Source of the DNA: Azadirachta indica
Lineage: Eukaryota; Streptophyta; Magnoliopsida; Sapindales; Meliaceae
DNA length: 64,000 nt
Assembly (NCBI GenBank): GCA_022749755.1
Contig: CM040440.1
Coordinates: 9,101,269 to 9,165,268, forward strand
Reading direction: 5' to 3'
Shown: positions 30,910-45,080 of the stretch, one piece after another
Layout of the letters: every line of letters starts with the position of its first letter
Position numbering within the stretch: position 1 is the first letter of the stretch
The notes under the pieces: model-generated
Seen by the model: only the letters and a program-made list of their open reading frames with translations
Told to the model about the DNA's origin: nothing
The model's database searches: none
Position numbers and translations under genes: made by a program

Positions 30910-33754
30910 ATGTCTGTCTCTGACATCGTTCACTACTCTCGCCAATCTCTGATGCCAAGCTTTTTGTATTCATCTTCTTCCTCGTCCAAAAGACTCTTCG
31001 ATTTGGACGCTTTACTGAACACGAACCATCTACTGTCGGATCAATCATCACCATCCGTTTTACCATCGTCTAATGGCAGTGCGTCTAAGAGTTTCGTCAT
31101 TCCGGCGCCGAAAGAGAAGATCGAGATGCACTCTCCCGCTTTTTACGCGGCGTGTACGGCCGGTGGCATTTTGAGCTGTGGCCTCACTCACACGGCCGTT
31201 ACTCCCCTCGATCTCGTTAAATGCAATATGCAGGTCTTATTTGTTTTTTCTCCTTTCTTTTCTTTTCTTTTGTTTTTTATATATAAATTAAATCTCATTT
31301 CGAGTTTCTTCATGTTTCCGCTTAATGTTTAAATCTCATTTATCTCATGCATCAGTATTTTGTTTGTTTATTTTCTTAAATAAATGATTAATGATAATAC
31401 CAGTAATGTAATCCATCTGATCTTGTAATTTGCATAAGCAGACTTATCCCCATTTCAGAGTTGTTTGCTAGGAAATGCTTTTAAATGAGAATTGCATTTT
31501 TAACAGCCAAACACACCATGTTTGATTTTGCTAGAATCTGGAATTTGATGCTACGAGTTTAGGAGTATATACCGTTTTGATATTGCTGACTTGTCAACGA
31601 TATATTCATATATTAAATGATTTTTCTTTTAGTGGGCTTTTTTATTATTTTATTATTTTTTACATTTTTATGTTGACCCTCAGCGTCGGGAGGAAATTCT
31701 TAAGGCATTGTCTGTTAATAATTTCAAAGCTGTATAAGCAGCATTTTTGAAATGATCAAAAGAGTTCTTCTAGACTCTTTTTATGTTCTGAAACGTCAAA
31801 AGTTCTGTTAATTGTGTAAGATAACGCCTGGTGGTTGAATATGAGATAAAGTGATATTGATCTTTTCTAATACTTCAGATTGACCCAGCAAAGTACAAGA
31901 GCATCGGTTCTGGGTTTGGAGTTTTGCTAAAGGAGCAGGGATTTAAGGGCTTCTTCAAGGGTTGGGTGCCCACCCTGTTTGGTTATAGCGCTCAAGGTGC
32001 CTGCAAGTTTGGATTCTATGAGTTCTTTAAGAAGTATTACTCGGACATTGCTGGTCCTGAGTATGCTGCCAAGTACAAGACTTTGATATACCTAGCTGGT
32101 TCAGCATCTGCTGAACTGATTGCTGATGTTGCTCTTTGCCCCATGGAGGCTGTGAAGGTCCGTGTTCAAACTCAGCCTGGTTTTGCCCGGGGTTTGGCTG
32201 ATGGGCTCCCTAAGTTTGTCAAGTCTGATGGTGTTCTTGGGTATGTTTTTATGAATGACGTCTTTGGTTATGCGAATTGTTGGAATTAAGGTTTGCATAA
32301 ATTTTGATTTTGATATGATAAACCATTAATGTTTGCAGGTTGTACAAAGGAATTGCTCCTCTTTGGGGACGGCAGATTCCCTGTAAGCCAAAAGCATATC
32401 CATCCTTTCATGTTTCATATATGCTTCTTGGTGATGGACTGTCTGTTACTGGTTTTGTCCTATTTGATCGGCAGTTTGAATTTCCTTGTGTCTCAAATAT
32501 TTTCGAGAGATTAGACTGGTTCCTTTATTCTCTTGCAATAACTCAATTTGCAGTTTGGTTGCTAACATGTTACTTGACAGTAGAATACTCTTGCTCGGTA
32601 AAACAACATTTTGTCTAAATGCTGTCATTGGGGTAACCTTTTCATTATCTATATCAGTTCATTTTAACTACAACAATCAAGGTACATTTCTTTCTAGTTG
32701 TATTCTTTGGGTTGTATTTAACGTAAATATATCAGCAGTAATATGACAAAAAAAATCAGTTAAACGGCCCAATATAGCTAGAGTTCAGAAGAAGTGACAC
32801 AACATGATTAATTAAATTGATCATAGGTATAGGCTACTCAAACATGACCCCCTTACCTTCTATGTTAAATGAATCAAAACTCAGTAAAATAAACTTAAAT
32901 CCATAAATTTTACACTGGATTTGAGTGGTGTTCATGACCATGTCAGAAATTGTCAGCTCAGCGTAGATGCTTGCCATTCATATCCTAGGGGGAATGTGCA
33001 ATTATGATGTAGTGACAGTGAGTATTCTTGGCTATGCGTCCATTTTTATGCGTTTGATTTTGTTGTGAGAAGACTTTCATTTTACTCTTAATTCTCCAAA
33101 TTATGACAAGGTGCCGATGATCAAAATGGTTATTTTGTAGATACGATGATGAAATTTGCATCTTTTGAAACTATTGTGGAGATGATGTACAAGTATGCAA
33201 TACCAACCCCCAAAGAGCAGTGCAGTAAAACTCTGCAGCTCGGTGTGAGTTTTGCTGGTGGATATGTGGCTGGTGTTTTCTGTGCGATTGTGTCACATCC
33301 AGCTGATAATCTGGTGTCTTTTCTCAACAATGCAAAGGGAGCAAGTATTGGTGATGTGAGTGAATTTTACTACTTATATCCTGTGGATATGGATTCTTTA
33401 TTCTATCCTCATGTTCATCTTTATCGGTTCCTTGTGTTTCTACATTGCAGGCGGTGAGAAAGATGGGAGTGTTGGGTCTTTTTACCCGGGGCCTTCCTCT
33501 TCGTATTGTTATGATTGGAACGCTCACGGGAGCACAGTGGGGTATCTATGATGCTTTCAAAGTTTTTGTTGGACTGTAAGCACTTGTTCGTTTTCTGTTT
33601 AATAACATGCTTGAACACTATTTTCCACAGAAGTTACGTTTAGATTAGTGCTTTATTTCTAACTGCAATTCAATGATTTGGGCTGCTGGTTGTTTTCAGG
33701 CCAACCACTGGTGGTGCAGCTCCTCCTCCTCCTTCCCCTCCTTCAAAAGCATGA
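30910..33754 (+). CDS. MPT3: Mitochondrial phosphate carrier, tandem copy B
   Basis: This is an inner-membrane phosphate carrier of the SLC25/PHT3 family. Exons are 30910-31233, 31879-32240, 32339-32382, 33141-33355, 33451-33575 and 33700-33754. All have GT-AG boundaries and join to 374 aa, the usual length for plant MPT3. The Ser-rich N-terminus (about residues 1-65) looks like a mitochondrial leader. Signatures are PLDLVKC (99-105), [15 protein letters not shown] in repeat 2 and HPADNLVSF in repeat 3. The tail is Pro-rich ([11 protein letters not shown]). Exons 2 to 5 have exactly the same lengths as in copy A (362, 44, 215, 125), proving tandem duplication. This copy keeps the intact leader and canonical first repeat, so it is probably the main functional carrier. 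Confidence 0.97.
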
Positions 33755-34963
33755 TTTGGTGCTAATGGTCAAGAGATGAGGATTACTATGATATAGGTGT
33801 AGAAATTTGGAGAGGTCAATTTTGTTATTGATGCCTGCTGTGATAGCAGCAGATGCTAATAGCACTGTATTCTTACAGACAGTTTCGTCATTGTTTTTAT
33901 TTTTATTTTTATTATTGTTTGTTTCTCCACAAAACTCTTAGCAGGATATTTTTGCTTGAATTTTCGTTTTGACTACTGATGTCTCTAAAAGTTTCCACAC
34001 GAAGAAATAATGATTATGATGCAAGAGATTTTTGTTTCTTCCAGAGCTTGCTTAGTTGTCCATTGCAGTGGCATAATATAGTATATATATATTTTTTTGG
34101 GGAAAAAGCGTCTTATAGTGGTTTGAAAATGCTAAATAACATGTCCTGATAATAATGTTCGGTCCTTATGATGCATAAATTGCATTGTATTTAATAAAAA
34201 AATAATACTATATTTCTTTAACTTACATTGGAAGAGATTTTTATTTTTAAGTGATGCAAAAATTTACTTGTCACTGTCGTGTCTCCTTATATGTTAATTT
34301 TAATTGACAAACTCTAATCATCTAGCACACCCGTTGAGTTTTCACAAGAGAGAGTCCTTAATACTGAAGCCAGTTCTGTTTCAGTCTCATGAATCTACCA
34401 AAAAAGAGTTTGCAGAATTCCATTGTATAACTAACACTAACCAACTTTTGAATCCAATCTTCTTAAATAACTACCATTTAAAATATGTTTAAAAAATAAG
34501 CAACTCAAATTCTTTTAAATTAAAATATCATTACTTATAAATATACTTTTGAACATAAAATACACTTCTGACCACCAAAAAAATCAAAACTTTTCTTCAT
34601 ACTTGAAAGTATCGAACACCAAGAACATTAAAAATTAGTCATTTTTTATAATTTTTTTATAAAGATAATTTAGTCCTAAAAAATTTAAATTCATTATTTT
34701 TAAAACACATTTTAAACAGTAATCATTTAAGAAAATTGAGTCCAAAAGTTGATTACCGTTGAAATTTTCCCAATTCCATTTGCTCAGGGAAAATTATGTC
34801 CAAGGTGGAATTCAGGTTAAGCTCTTCCTGGTGTTTTATCACAAGATGAAAAGGAATAAATAACAAATGAATGATTTTTATCAAGTTTATTCAGTATTAT
34901 TACCATACATGATGCTTTCTTATACATGTAGACTGGCCACTTGTGTGGTAATTTGATCTGATA
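33755..34963. other. Spacer between convergent carrier B and the polymerase-like gene
   Basis: The two convergent 3' untranslated regions fall here. AT-rich text and a TA run near 34081-34092 are the only notable features. I see no gene. Confidence 0.55.
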
Positions 34964-37900
34964 TTAGGCGAGGCTAAGAGGGTATACTGTGTCGAAGACG
35001 ATCCTTGCAAAAGTATGCCGAAGTTCACGCAGGCGTCCAAAAGCTAACGACTCATAATCGATCTTGCTACCTTGCTTTGGTACAAATCCTCTCTCTGCAC
35101 CCCCTCTCACACAGTCAAAAACCTTGCATGCTTTCAAGTATACAGCCAATGAGATAAAGACCTGCACGTTGGGAATTGAACCAATTCAGGGAAGGCTGAT
35201 AGGAAAGAAACAACAAAAGTCAGAACACACAGAGAATGCGATTGAAAATTAATAAACTACATTGCAATATCCAACGCAACAGTCCAGCCAGTGAAGAAGG
35301 GCAATACTCAAATGAAAAACATAAAGAAGGTTGTCAACATCATTAATTACTTCCCACCAGATTATTTGAAAAGATTTATAATTTTACTTCCTAATGACGC
35401 ATAGCAGCGATCCTCCATGCCATGATGCAACATGGCAAAACGTACATCTTTATTCCCCCAACACAATTGAAATGACGCATGATCTGCTTCCAGGGCCATC
35501 CCAAGTGTTTAAGAACATTTGCAAAATCAATATCATAAGAGTTTTTGTTGTTATTGAAAGGAGAAAGTGATTAGCTAGTTAGCTTTCTGATGGGCTTTCT
35601 GTATGACCATCATTCATATATCATTTGATAAGAATCCCCAAGAACTAATAATATATTTAATATTGATCCAATTGGCAGCCTCCTAGTGAGTCTCTGTACT
35701 TCCCACTCCATAACGTGAGATTGCAAAAGGAAAGAGCAACTGAAGAAAAATGCTCACCAGGTCTGAAAATGGGGCTTGAGGGTATCCTGCCATTGCCTGA
35801 GAGACAAAATGCTCATCGGTCATCTTTGACAGGGCACCTTTAGTTGATTCTGCGAGATCCATAACTTCATCTTTCAACATCTGAAAGTGCAGTTCTCGAG
35901 GTTCTAATAATTCATAAAAGCTATCATTATGTGGCTTTGTGATCCTCCTTGCAATCTTTACTGCTTCCAATATATCTCCACCATTGTGCACGGCAAGGCT
36001 GAACACAGCAACGACCAAAGGATCCCTAGGTTGGTCACACAGTGCTTTGTGGAATGCCAAGATTGCAACCCTGAATAACAAGATGTTTTATGGATAAGTG
36101 GCTTCAAGTACATCACAGACTAACAGTAAGGAAACATATATTCTCACCATACTTTTTCTGATAGGTAATGAGTATTTTATCAGCATCTATTTGGTCATAT
36201 AATTGACAAAAATCAGAAGCAAATATAGGTAGTTTGCTTTTCATCGTTATTACAATCAAAATGATAAGAGGAATTCTGTGCTTATTTCAATTCTGTAGAT
36301 AAGTGGTGTGAAGAGATTAACATAACTAGAGTAGGGAGGGAATAGAAGATTAACACTTCTAGACGAAATAAACATCAGTGCCCAAAGAATCAAATCTAAT
36401 AATCCTATGTAGTTTTTATTTTTATTATCTTAGATTGATAATTTTTCTTACTGAACTAGTAACTGAGCTTCTCTATTGCGCTGGGACGTTCACTGCCAAA
36501 TGTGTAACTTCCTCTAGAAAACGTATATCTATTAAGAGCGAAGCATGTTGCTTCCATATTTCCTTGTCTGTTTGGTGGACCAAGAATCGAGAAAAGGATG
36601 AAAGCAGTTCAGAAGTTACTTCTGCTATATGCATCTTAAAATTTTATCATTTCAAAGATACATGTTTCAGTACACATATCAAATTGGAACATGGACTGTA
36701 GTGAAAGCTGTTCCATAAGGCTACACTGTAAGCTATCCCAGAGTGTTAAATCACATGTAATGGCATATGAATTAGGATATAATATGAAAATAACATTCAG
36801 GCACTTGTTTATTACTTATCTTACCATAAGCTACAGTGGCATGGCCGGTCAGGTGCCAGAAGTTTATCCAAGTTAGAGAATAGAGACTGCAGAGAAAAAA
36901 CCCAAAAATTATGTTGGATGCTATTGAACTACATGGCAATTGGAACACGGTACCCAGAGTTACCAACATGACGAAAAAGATCTAATAAATGGGACCAAAG
37001 TGCAATTTGAAAAGATTTGAACAATAAATGTTTTTAAGATCAAGCATAATATCTACTGGATGCAGGGAAAATATTGAGCATGTTTTTGTAATGTTTTCAG
37101 ATCACAACATTCATTAATAATGGAATGGGTAAAAGGTTTAACGTCAAAACTATGTTTTCCACATGCATTTCCAGCTGCAATCAGACTATGAAGTTCTACA
37201 ACTCAGGCAAAGACTAAAAGCTTCCCAGCAAAGCTGCCTTAATACAAGCAAATCATTCTGCGGCCTTGACTGTTTTAAGCATCAACACTCTAAAAGTGCA
37301 TGAAACAAATAACACTAAAATTACCAAAAGCATGTTAGATCTCTTGTCACGTCTCCGAAAACCATTGTGGACAAGATAATTTGCCTGCAAGATGAGCTAT
37401 ATCAATCCAAGCACTACAACTAACAAATAGCAAGCAGAACTCAATCATCAAATCCACACCTGAATAGGTAGAAGTATTTCCAGGAGACCAAATTTCCATA
37501 ATAACCTAATAGAAGCTTCAGCAGAACCATAAGCTAGCATGTAATTCATTTCCATTAGAAGCCTTCCCTAAGACATTTGTAATAAGTTATCAGCAAGCAA
37601 GAAACATTTTAATGTTGGTCAAACACAATGATAATTGTAAATGTTCAGGAAAGAGTTGTTTACATACCCTATCAAGTTTCAGCATTGATAAGGATAGATG
37701 TTTCACAAAATGAGCAGTTTCCCTTGAAAAGCGGAATCCTAACCGGGCAGCAATTCTTATTGCACGTAGGATCCGAGCTGAGACCATGCAGTCAGACAGT
37801 TGTTAGTTGGTATTAGTGTGAGCTGATAAAATGATGCATGTGCGTGCCTGAGGTGTGGACCTTATGGATAAACTAAAACAGATTCAACCTTATAAGGTAA

Positions 37901-40296
37901 AAAATTAATTCAGGTAAAACTGCAAACCAAAACTCACCGCAATCCTCCTGAAAAGAAGTACTCGCAGGAATCACAGTCCGCACCTGTAAGAACATAAGAC
38001 ACAGTGAGGAAAATGTAAGTTGCCAACCAGTCTAAAGCAACTCAAGAACAGCTGTTATGAAATACATTCACACTTTAGCTTTCCTAATATCTTCAATTCC
38101 TCCCATGTAATCATACACAATTTTTGCATATGGATCAAACATCAAGCTGCAAAAAGAAAGAAGTCTGTTAAAAGAATGTCAAAGAAGGCTACTATACCCA
38201 CTGAAACTTCAATATATCAGGGAAATCAGATGAGATCCAAAGCCATCCTACTCTAAAATGTTGAAATAAATAACTTCAAGATCAAAGGGTCATATAAAGA
38301 ACCCGTTAATTGTAAAGTCCCGCTGCAAACAATTCCTCCATCGAGTATAATCCTTCTCATCACAGCCAATAGGTCTTTCAAACTCATGTCTGAAGTTCCT
38401 ACCAAACTTCTGCCCACATGTGCTAAAACTTGAAACCTAGTTTGCAAAAACATTAAAATAATTATTAAAAATGGAAGAATTGAGCATATGACATATTTGA
38501 CTTGGTATTACATTAGTAGGAAGGCAGAAAATATGATGAACATGTTAATTGAATTTCTCAACTCTCTCTGAAAATTAAAGAAGATATTTAGACATGAAAA
38601 AGCAACAAACCTCCACAATAGTATCCTCTAGGTGCACATGACAAATAGGAAACCGTTTACCAACTATTTCACACCGGGAAAATGCCCTCACCACCTGCAA
38701 ATCCGGTAGAAGATTATTAAGGCAAGTTAGAAGCAACAACAGGAAATTATATCATGACACTGAACTGTTGACAGATACTGAAAGTCAAATAAAACAACTT
38801 GAAATTAACATGTAATTCTCATAAGACCAAACTGACATAGGCTCTTCGTGCACAATTTCAAATTAAATTCCTACATTTTGGCGAGCTGCTATATTGCCAG
38901 GGTAGGTGTTTTTTCTCCTTTAAATAAAAACAACCTAGGTATCTAATGATGCAATGAGAATGCTTAAGACTGAATCACACATCCAGTTAAGTGGCCAAAA
39001 ATCTCACAATGCAGATATTAAACATGGATAACGCACAGCAATACTTAATCTAGTAAGAAGCATTACGTTTCAAAATGAACTACCATTACAGCAAGTAGAA
39101 ATTGAGAGTAACCTCTTTAAGTTCAGCTGAAGTTAGTATGTCAAAATCCTTTGGTATTCGTCTCAAGATAAGATCCCGTACACAGCCTCCAACAAGGTAA
39201 ACTTCAAATCCTACAAAGGAAAAGAGAAAGGGCAAAAAAAGAGAGTCACTATTAAACACAAGATAGAAAGAGAAATTCGATAAATACTGGGAGTTAAGAA
39301 AATGGATAAATAAATATCTAAAAACAAATTTCATTATCCAAAAAAAATGTGTTCTGCTACAGCACTGAATAACTTATCGAATTCAGGAACATTAACAATG
39401 AACATTGGTGAATGACATAGTGGCAAGATGCTAATAGCTATTGATGGGCAACCTCTAATGAGCTTCAGTGACCACATAATTTATACCAAGCAGATAGCTA
39501 GATAACACAGTGGAAGGGTAAAACATTCTTATTTTTTCCAGGCAAAAGCATGAGCATCATTTGATAAGATTACAACATTACATATCTAATTCAACACATA
39601 AGATCTTTTCCTTAGTATATATCTATCATACTCGGTCAAAGAAAAGGCCTCAAAATTATTCCCTTTAATATGCAATCAGCAACAAGAGCAAATTTTGTAA
39701 AAACTACATAATAGTTAAAAAAAAATCCCAACTTCAAACACTGCAACACAAATTACATTAATTAGAAGCATGAATTCTGGTAAAGTAACGCAAGATAGAG
39801 AGATAAGCAGAACAGACCTTTTCTCTTGAGCCCATTAAGAACCTTTCTTGTTGGTTTATCAATCATGGAAGTACTAATCCCAAGGTCCTTGGCATTCAAT
39901 TTCTTCCACTCCGGTATCTTTCTATCCACGAATTCACCCACTTTAACCTCATAAAAAAAAATACACAGTAAATGCACAAACATATATAAAGCCATAAAAC
40001 ACAAGCTACTAATCAAAGCAAAGAATTTTGCTTACCTTTCCTCCCACGAGAATTATCAGAATTTCGTAAGCTTTCTTTTATTAGAGACTCTGGCTCATCG
40101 AGCATCTCAACCGCTGCTACAGAGCTGAAACTAACCTGTACATGAGTTAATCAAATGAATCAAACAGAGAACACAGTTACGTATATGCATTTATATATGC
40201 ATATAGATGGAGAAGTACCTTGCGAATGCAGTGAAAGACAGAAGGCCGAAAAGAGAATTGGGGTTTACAGGAGAAAGCTAAGCCTGAAATCGCCAT
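34964..40296 (-). CDS. Class II poly(A) polymerase / CCA-transferase-like protein, probably organellar
   Basis: This is a template-independent nucleotidyltransferase of the bacterial PcnB/CCA family, expected to add A residues or CCA to RNA 3' ends. Exons in transcript order are 40219-40296, 40036-40135, 39818-39940, 39113-39210, 38611-38694, 38303-38436, 38074-38146, 37938-37983, 37668-37777, 37460-37567, 37325-37384, 36825-36886, 35758-36070 and 34964-35161. They total 528 aa in phase. The basic, Ser-rich N-terminus looks like a plastid or mitochondrial transit peptide. The head domain has VGGCVRDLILRRIPKDFDI, with GG at 108-109 and catalytic Asp122 and Asp124. QRDFTING follows near 200, then an RNA-binding region with RILRAIRIAARLGFRF. 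It matches the Arabidopsis polynucleotide adenylyltransferase family (At5g23690 and At3g48830 type). Substrate cannot be told from sequence. Confidence 0.92.
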
Positions 40297-43200
40297 GTTA
40301 GGATAAGCTTAAACCCTGCAAGTAGATATTAGGGTTTAAGAAATTAAAAAAACTATTAAAATTGGTTATACCGAAGATTGACCACTCGGGATCACTAGGC
40401 AATGGCCACGTGGCGACAGCATTTCTTTGACTTTGCGCGCATCAGAATGCAAGGTCCATGGGCTTATTAAAACGATTTTATGTTTAAATTTTTATGGAAT
40501 AGAAATAAGGAAAATGATTATGATATTGTATAATAATTCGATAATTCATTTACAACAAAATAACTAAAAGAATAATACGTTATTTAAACGAATTTATTTA
40601 TAGGTTAAACATTTTTATGGATATTAAAAATTAATTTTTCACATTTATGATTTTATAAATTAAAAATTGTTGCGTAAAATGATTTCAATGTACTGTAGTT
40701 AATTGTTTGCATGCTAACCCACATGTTTGGGCTTCAATACTTATTTTAATTTGATATGGGTTTGGTTCCAAATCTGTATAGGGGCTTGAGAGGCTTTTTG
40801 TTGAGGTCACTACTAAAAGCCCAAATGAAACGCATATAGGACAGTGGAAAATGTAGAAAAGGCACAAACCAACCGAAAACGGAGTCAGTCACTCTGTAGT
40901 TTAGTAGCTTATGGAAAGTTGGTCACCCCGTCTGATGAACTCGTAAATAAAGTTTAAAAGTTTATTAATAGAATACGATATAATAATATTGTTATTATTT
41001 TTTTAATATTATACAGTACATGTATAATTTATTAATAAAATATAATTATATTTTAGAAATCTACCCATAAAAAGTGAGAGAGTTCCACGGTTTGTATAAT
41101 GTAAGACTCAAACACTTACTCTTCAATTAGAGGGTAGGTGTGTTTACCACATTATAATCTAGGTAATTATAACACAATATTAATAACGTAAGTTTTCAAT
41201 TTGCAATAATATGAGTAAAGATGTATAATAAAATCTTAAATTGATGAGTTATCTCATATTAGTTTTAACACCGTCTAGCGAACATTTTGTTGCAATATTT
41301 TTTTTTTTGCTCAGCCACCTTCTTTGCGAAACGTTCTGAAACCACTAGGGTATTGAGTGCTTGCTTAACACAGAAGGAACCATTCTCTCAGGATATATAT
41401 AAAAAGACTATACAGTATGCATATATAACATAACTATGACATATAATTTGTATTTTTGCAAGCAACTTCGATGAACACACAAAGTATTTGACAGCTAAAT
41501 AATTCCAGAATCAACTACATTTTCATTTCCTGTCGTTGCATTACAGGCTTTCCCGTATAACGTTGCAGAACATGTTGCCAGGTGCCGACGGCATTTCATC
41601 AACACTGATGTTGAAGTTTCACCACAAAATATAAGTTCGCAATCTTCATCCATCAGCAGACAAAGCATATATCAACCTCTTCAATGTACGAAAAACCCTA
41701 GACTTGGATGGACGTAAATACGTATGCAGCTAGCTAGCTGCCTCACTGTAACGCATGATGGGGTCCAAAGCCGATCATTTTGAGATACCAAGAGCTCCAG
41801 AAAGATGTCGTAATCTCTCCTTAATTACTCAACGCCAAATTAAGAAAATTTTGTTGCCAATCGACAATAAAATTTGTGTTTGTTGGTGGCACAAGTTATT
41901 TGTCTTTACCCTTTATTACATCACTATCGTGAATATATTCGTAATCAAGTTCTCTTCTTCTTCCTCGACAGAATTTTGTCAGTTTCCGAATTATCCATCA
42001 CTTCTTAATCACTCCTTATTATCTCAAATCATTTTAAAGTTTACATTAAGAAAATGTTTGTTTTCTTGCAGAATACGCGTTTTGATTTTTGTAGGGAAGC
42101 AAAACAACTGAAAATTGCAAAATGGATGCATGCTTGCTTAATTGTTTTTTAGAAAAATTTATGGAGTCAAATCATAGTTTTGATGCTAGCTAGCTGTTAA
42201 CCATTTGAACAATATCCTTAATATTCCCTGATCAAAATTATTCCCCATCAGTCTAATTAAAAACCTTTAAAATGATTGATTTGATTAGAAGGTTTCAACA
42301 AATAAAATTGCGTAGTACAGCTGATATTGACAAGTACCTCAGTTATATTCAAACGTACATCTGTTGATTAAATTGAATATTTTTCCTAGATATTGCAAGA
42401 AGAAAAGACATGACTTGTTTCCCAGAAAATTCAGAAAGATGGATAAATGGATATATATTAATCAATTAATTAATTGTTATTGCCCACCAATTTCAAATTA
42501 CTTCAACGACTCACTTCACTTTGTTTGTTTGTACTATCTAATTGTGCTAATCAGTTTGGTTTATGATGATTACATCCGCTTATCAATTAAAGAGATAGCC
42601 AAATTGAATGAATGCAAGCACATCACGAACAATATTTTTTAGTAATAAATTTTCCATAAAAGAAATCTAATTCATTTGTCGAATTCATGTGCAAGTAACG
42701 TGATAATACTAGCTGTTGGATACAAGAATTTCTTCTGAAACATGCATGCATGTGTTGCAGATTTCGGCACGCAAAAGACCAAAAACATTTTACTTAATGC
42801 ATAAATATTGACCATATATCTCAACGTAAAAACATATCAAGGCCTTTGACATTTGATCTTGTAATTAATTAACTGACCCCTTTTAGCTCAACCCTTACCT
42901 GTTGCCAACATATAACACCGAATAATGATGTGGTGGTGCTGGAGATGTTGACAGGACTAAAAAATTTAAAAATAAAAAATAAATAATCACGCGTAAATCG
43001 AGTTGTCACATTCATGGAGGCATAAAATAAATATATAAAGATTTGAGGCTACTGTTGAAGATATACTGTTGACAAAAAGACTCAGTTTTCTACTTGATCT
43101 ACTCGCAACTAAATTTTGTAGGTTGGAAATTTGAATTATTAACTGGTTAAAAAAAAGAGAACTTAAAACGTGATGAAATGCCAAAGATTATATTGGAATA

Positions 43201-45080
43201 TTTGGCAATGAGCATATATATTATATACATAGATATATAGACAGCTATTGTCGGTATAGTTCTGCGTATGATTGGGTAATTATCAATTTGGTGGTGAGTG
43301 GGTGGTGGTAATCTGGTTATTGGTACGAATTAGTTATATTATTAATATTTGCACACTTTAGTTTTAATTAATTATATTAATTTGCACATTAACGGCTCAA
43401 AATCTATGATTAAACATTGAATTATTAATATTAATTTGCCCAATAATTTCAAATGCGTGACAATATTTTATTAAGTTGAAGTGCTCCCAAATAAGATGCG
43501 TGGTCTCTGACTTTGTCAAAGTGATTTGACTTTTTATCATATAAAATCATCAACTATTGAATACTAATTAGCATAGGAATATCATAATTTTATTTTTAAA
43601 AGCATAGTATATATCTTTTATCTCAATCTATTTGCATTATATTCATATCTATTTCAGTCTCATCATTTTTTTTAATATTTATGTGACAATATGTTAATAG
43701 ATTGTGTCAAAACATTTATTAGGAGTTTATACATATGATATTTATAGTATATTCCAGTTATCTATACACATGATACGATATTTATTCTTATATTACCGAG
43801 ATATATGTTCATACTATAAGGTGGAAAATTCCTAGAACTATGTAGAGAGAGTACTAGTTCTATAGGTTTGTAGTAGCTTAGTTTCTTATATACATGATTG
43901 CTTAAATTAGCTAATCTGGTAAGCGATAACCTCACATCATAACTTGAGCTCTCTATATCTGACCTCTGTTGTCTGCCCCTTTTACTCTGGCTTATTAACG
44001 GAGACAATTGCTGTAGCAGCAGCAGAAGAGAAAGCCGCGTCCTAATCGAGAGCAGGGGGGCCGCTTGCTCTCAATGCAATTGCACCCCACGTTGAAGCTC
44101 TGAAAACTGATTCTGCTGTCAATCTACAGTTTTCTTTTTTGGTTTTTCGTTACAAGGCAAGGCTGAAAAGATACCTTCCCTGAAATGAAATTCAGAGAGA
44201 GAAACACAGAGCCGTACTTATAGTATATTACAACAGCTACGCTTTAATTACAAATGAAACAGTCTTCCAGACCATATATGATCATGCATGTGCGTGCACG
44301 TATTCTCCAATAACGTTCTTCCACGTGTTTGTAATTTCCACGTTTCTGTCTTGCGTTTGCGGTCTCCCTTCACGAATCAAACGAACGTACGGCTATCTGA
44401 TGGAAGTGATTGCAGCTGAGTCCCGTTTGCATACGTTGAACCACGTTTAGCTCGATTTTGTATTATAATATTCATTAATTACTCATACGTACAAAGTACT
44501 AACGTTTGCTGTTCAAAATTCACGTGAGGGTTTACCCTGGTCGTCGTGCTAATTGATTATATTTACCGCAGCTTCTGAATTGATTTGATGGGCTAGGGCA
44601 CCGATCGAGAATTTAATAAAGTTGACAGATAAGAGTTAGCAGCTCGCTTTTGCTGTTGATGATCATTGCCTTACTTTATTACGGGTCAAAAAGAAAGAGT
44701 CGTGATTCATAATAGTACTTTTAATGCTTGCTAGCTAACCGTTGAAGAGCAGTTCCGTTTCTTATCTTTCCTTTTTCTGATTTCTAGTTGATTTCATATA
44801 AATTAAATTGTTTAAATAGGTATTAAGAACGTACGAATTTCGTAAAAAAAATATGTTAAATAACAAAAACACGAATTTGGAAGAAAATTTTATTTGGTCA
44901 AAAAAAAGCTAATAGCTGTAAAGCGACGAATTTTGCTTCTTATATTGAAATAAATTCAATTACCTTGATTAACTAGAAGAATCATTTATTCAAATTTGGT
45001 GACTCGTAGGACGAAGTACAAATAATTCTAATTAGTTCGTGGTAAACATGATTTTCATTCACCTACTAACACTAATTTCT
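40297..45080. other. Gene-poor spacer, left part
   Basis: No exon chain or protein family is recognisable on either strand. The few open frames over 60 codons lack splice-compatible partners and family motifs. Noted structures are an AGCTAGCTAGCT palindrome near 41719-41732 and a GC-rich hairpin at 44048-44072. At about 44285-44330 there is a stretch rich in CATGCATG and CACGTG-like motifs. Confidence 0.5.

Noticed and set aside
41755..42111. 118-codon frame in the gene-poor spacer
   Set aside because: It has hydrophobic stretches only from T-rich text, no family motif and no partner exons.
44073..44096. Weak resemblance to plant miR530 (TGCAATTGCACC)
   Set aside because: Only about 12 bases match with a mismatch, the 3' half differs and no matching star strand is visible.
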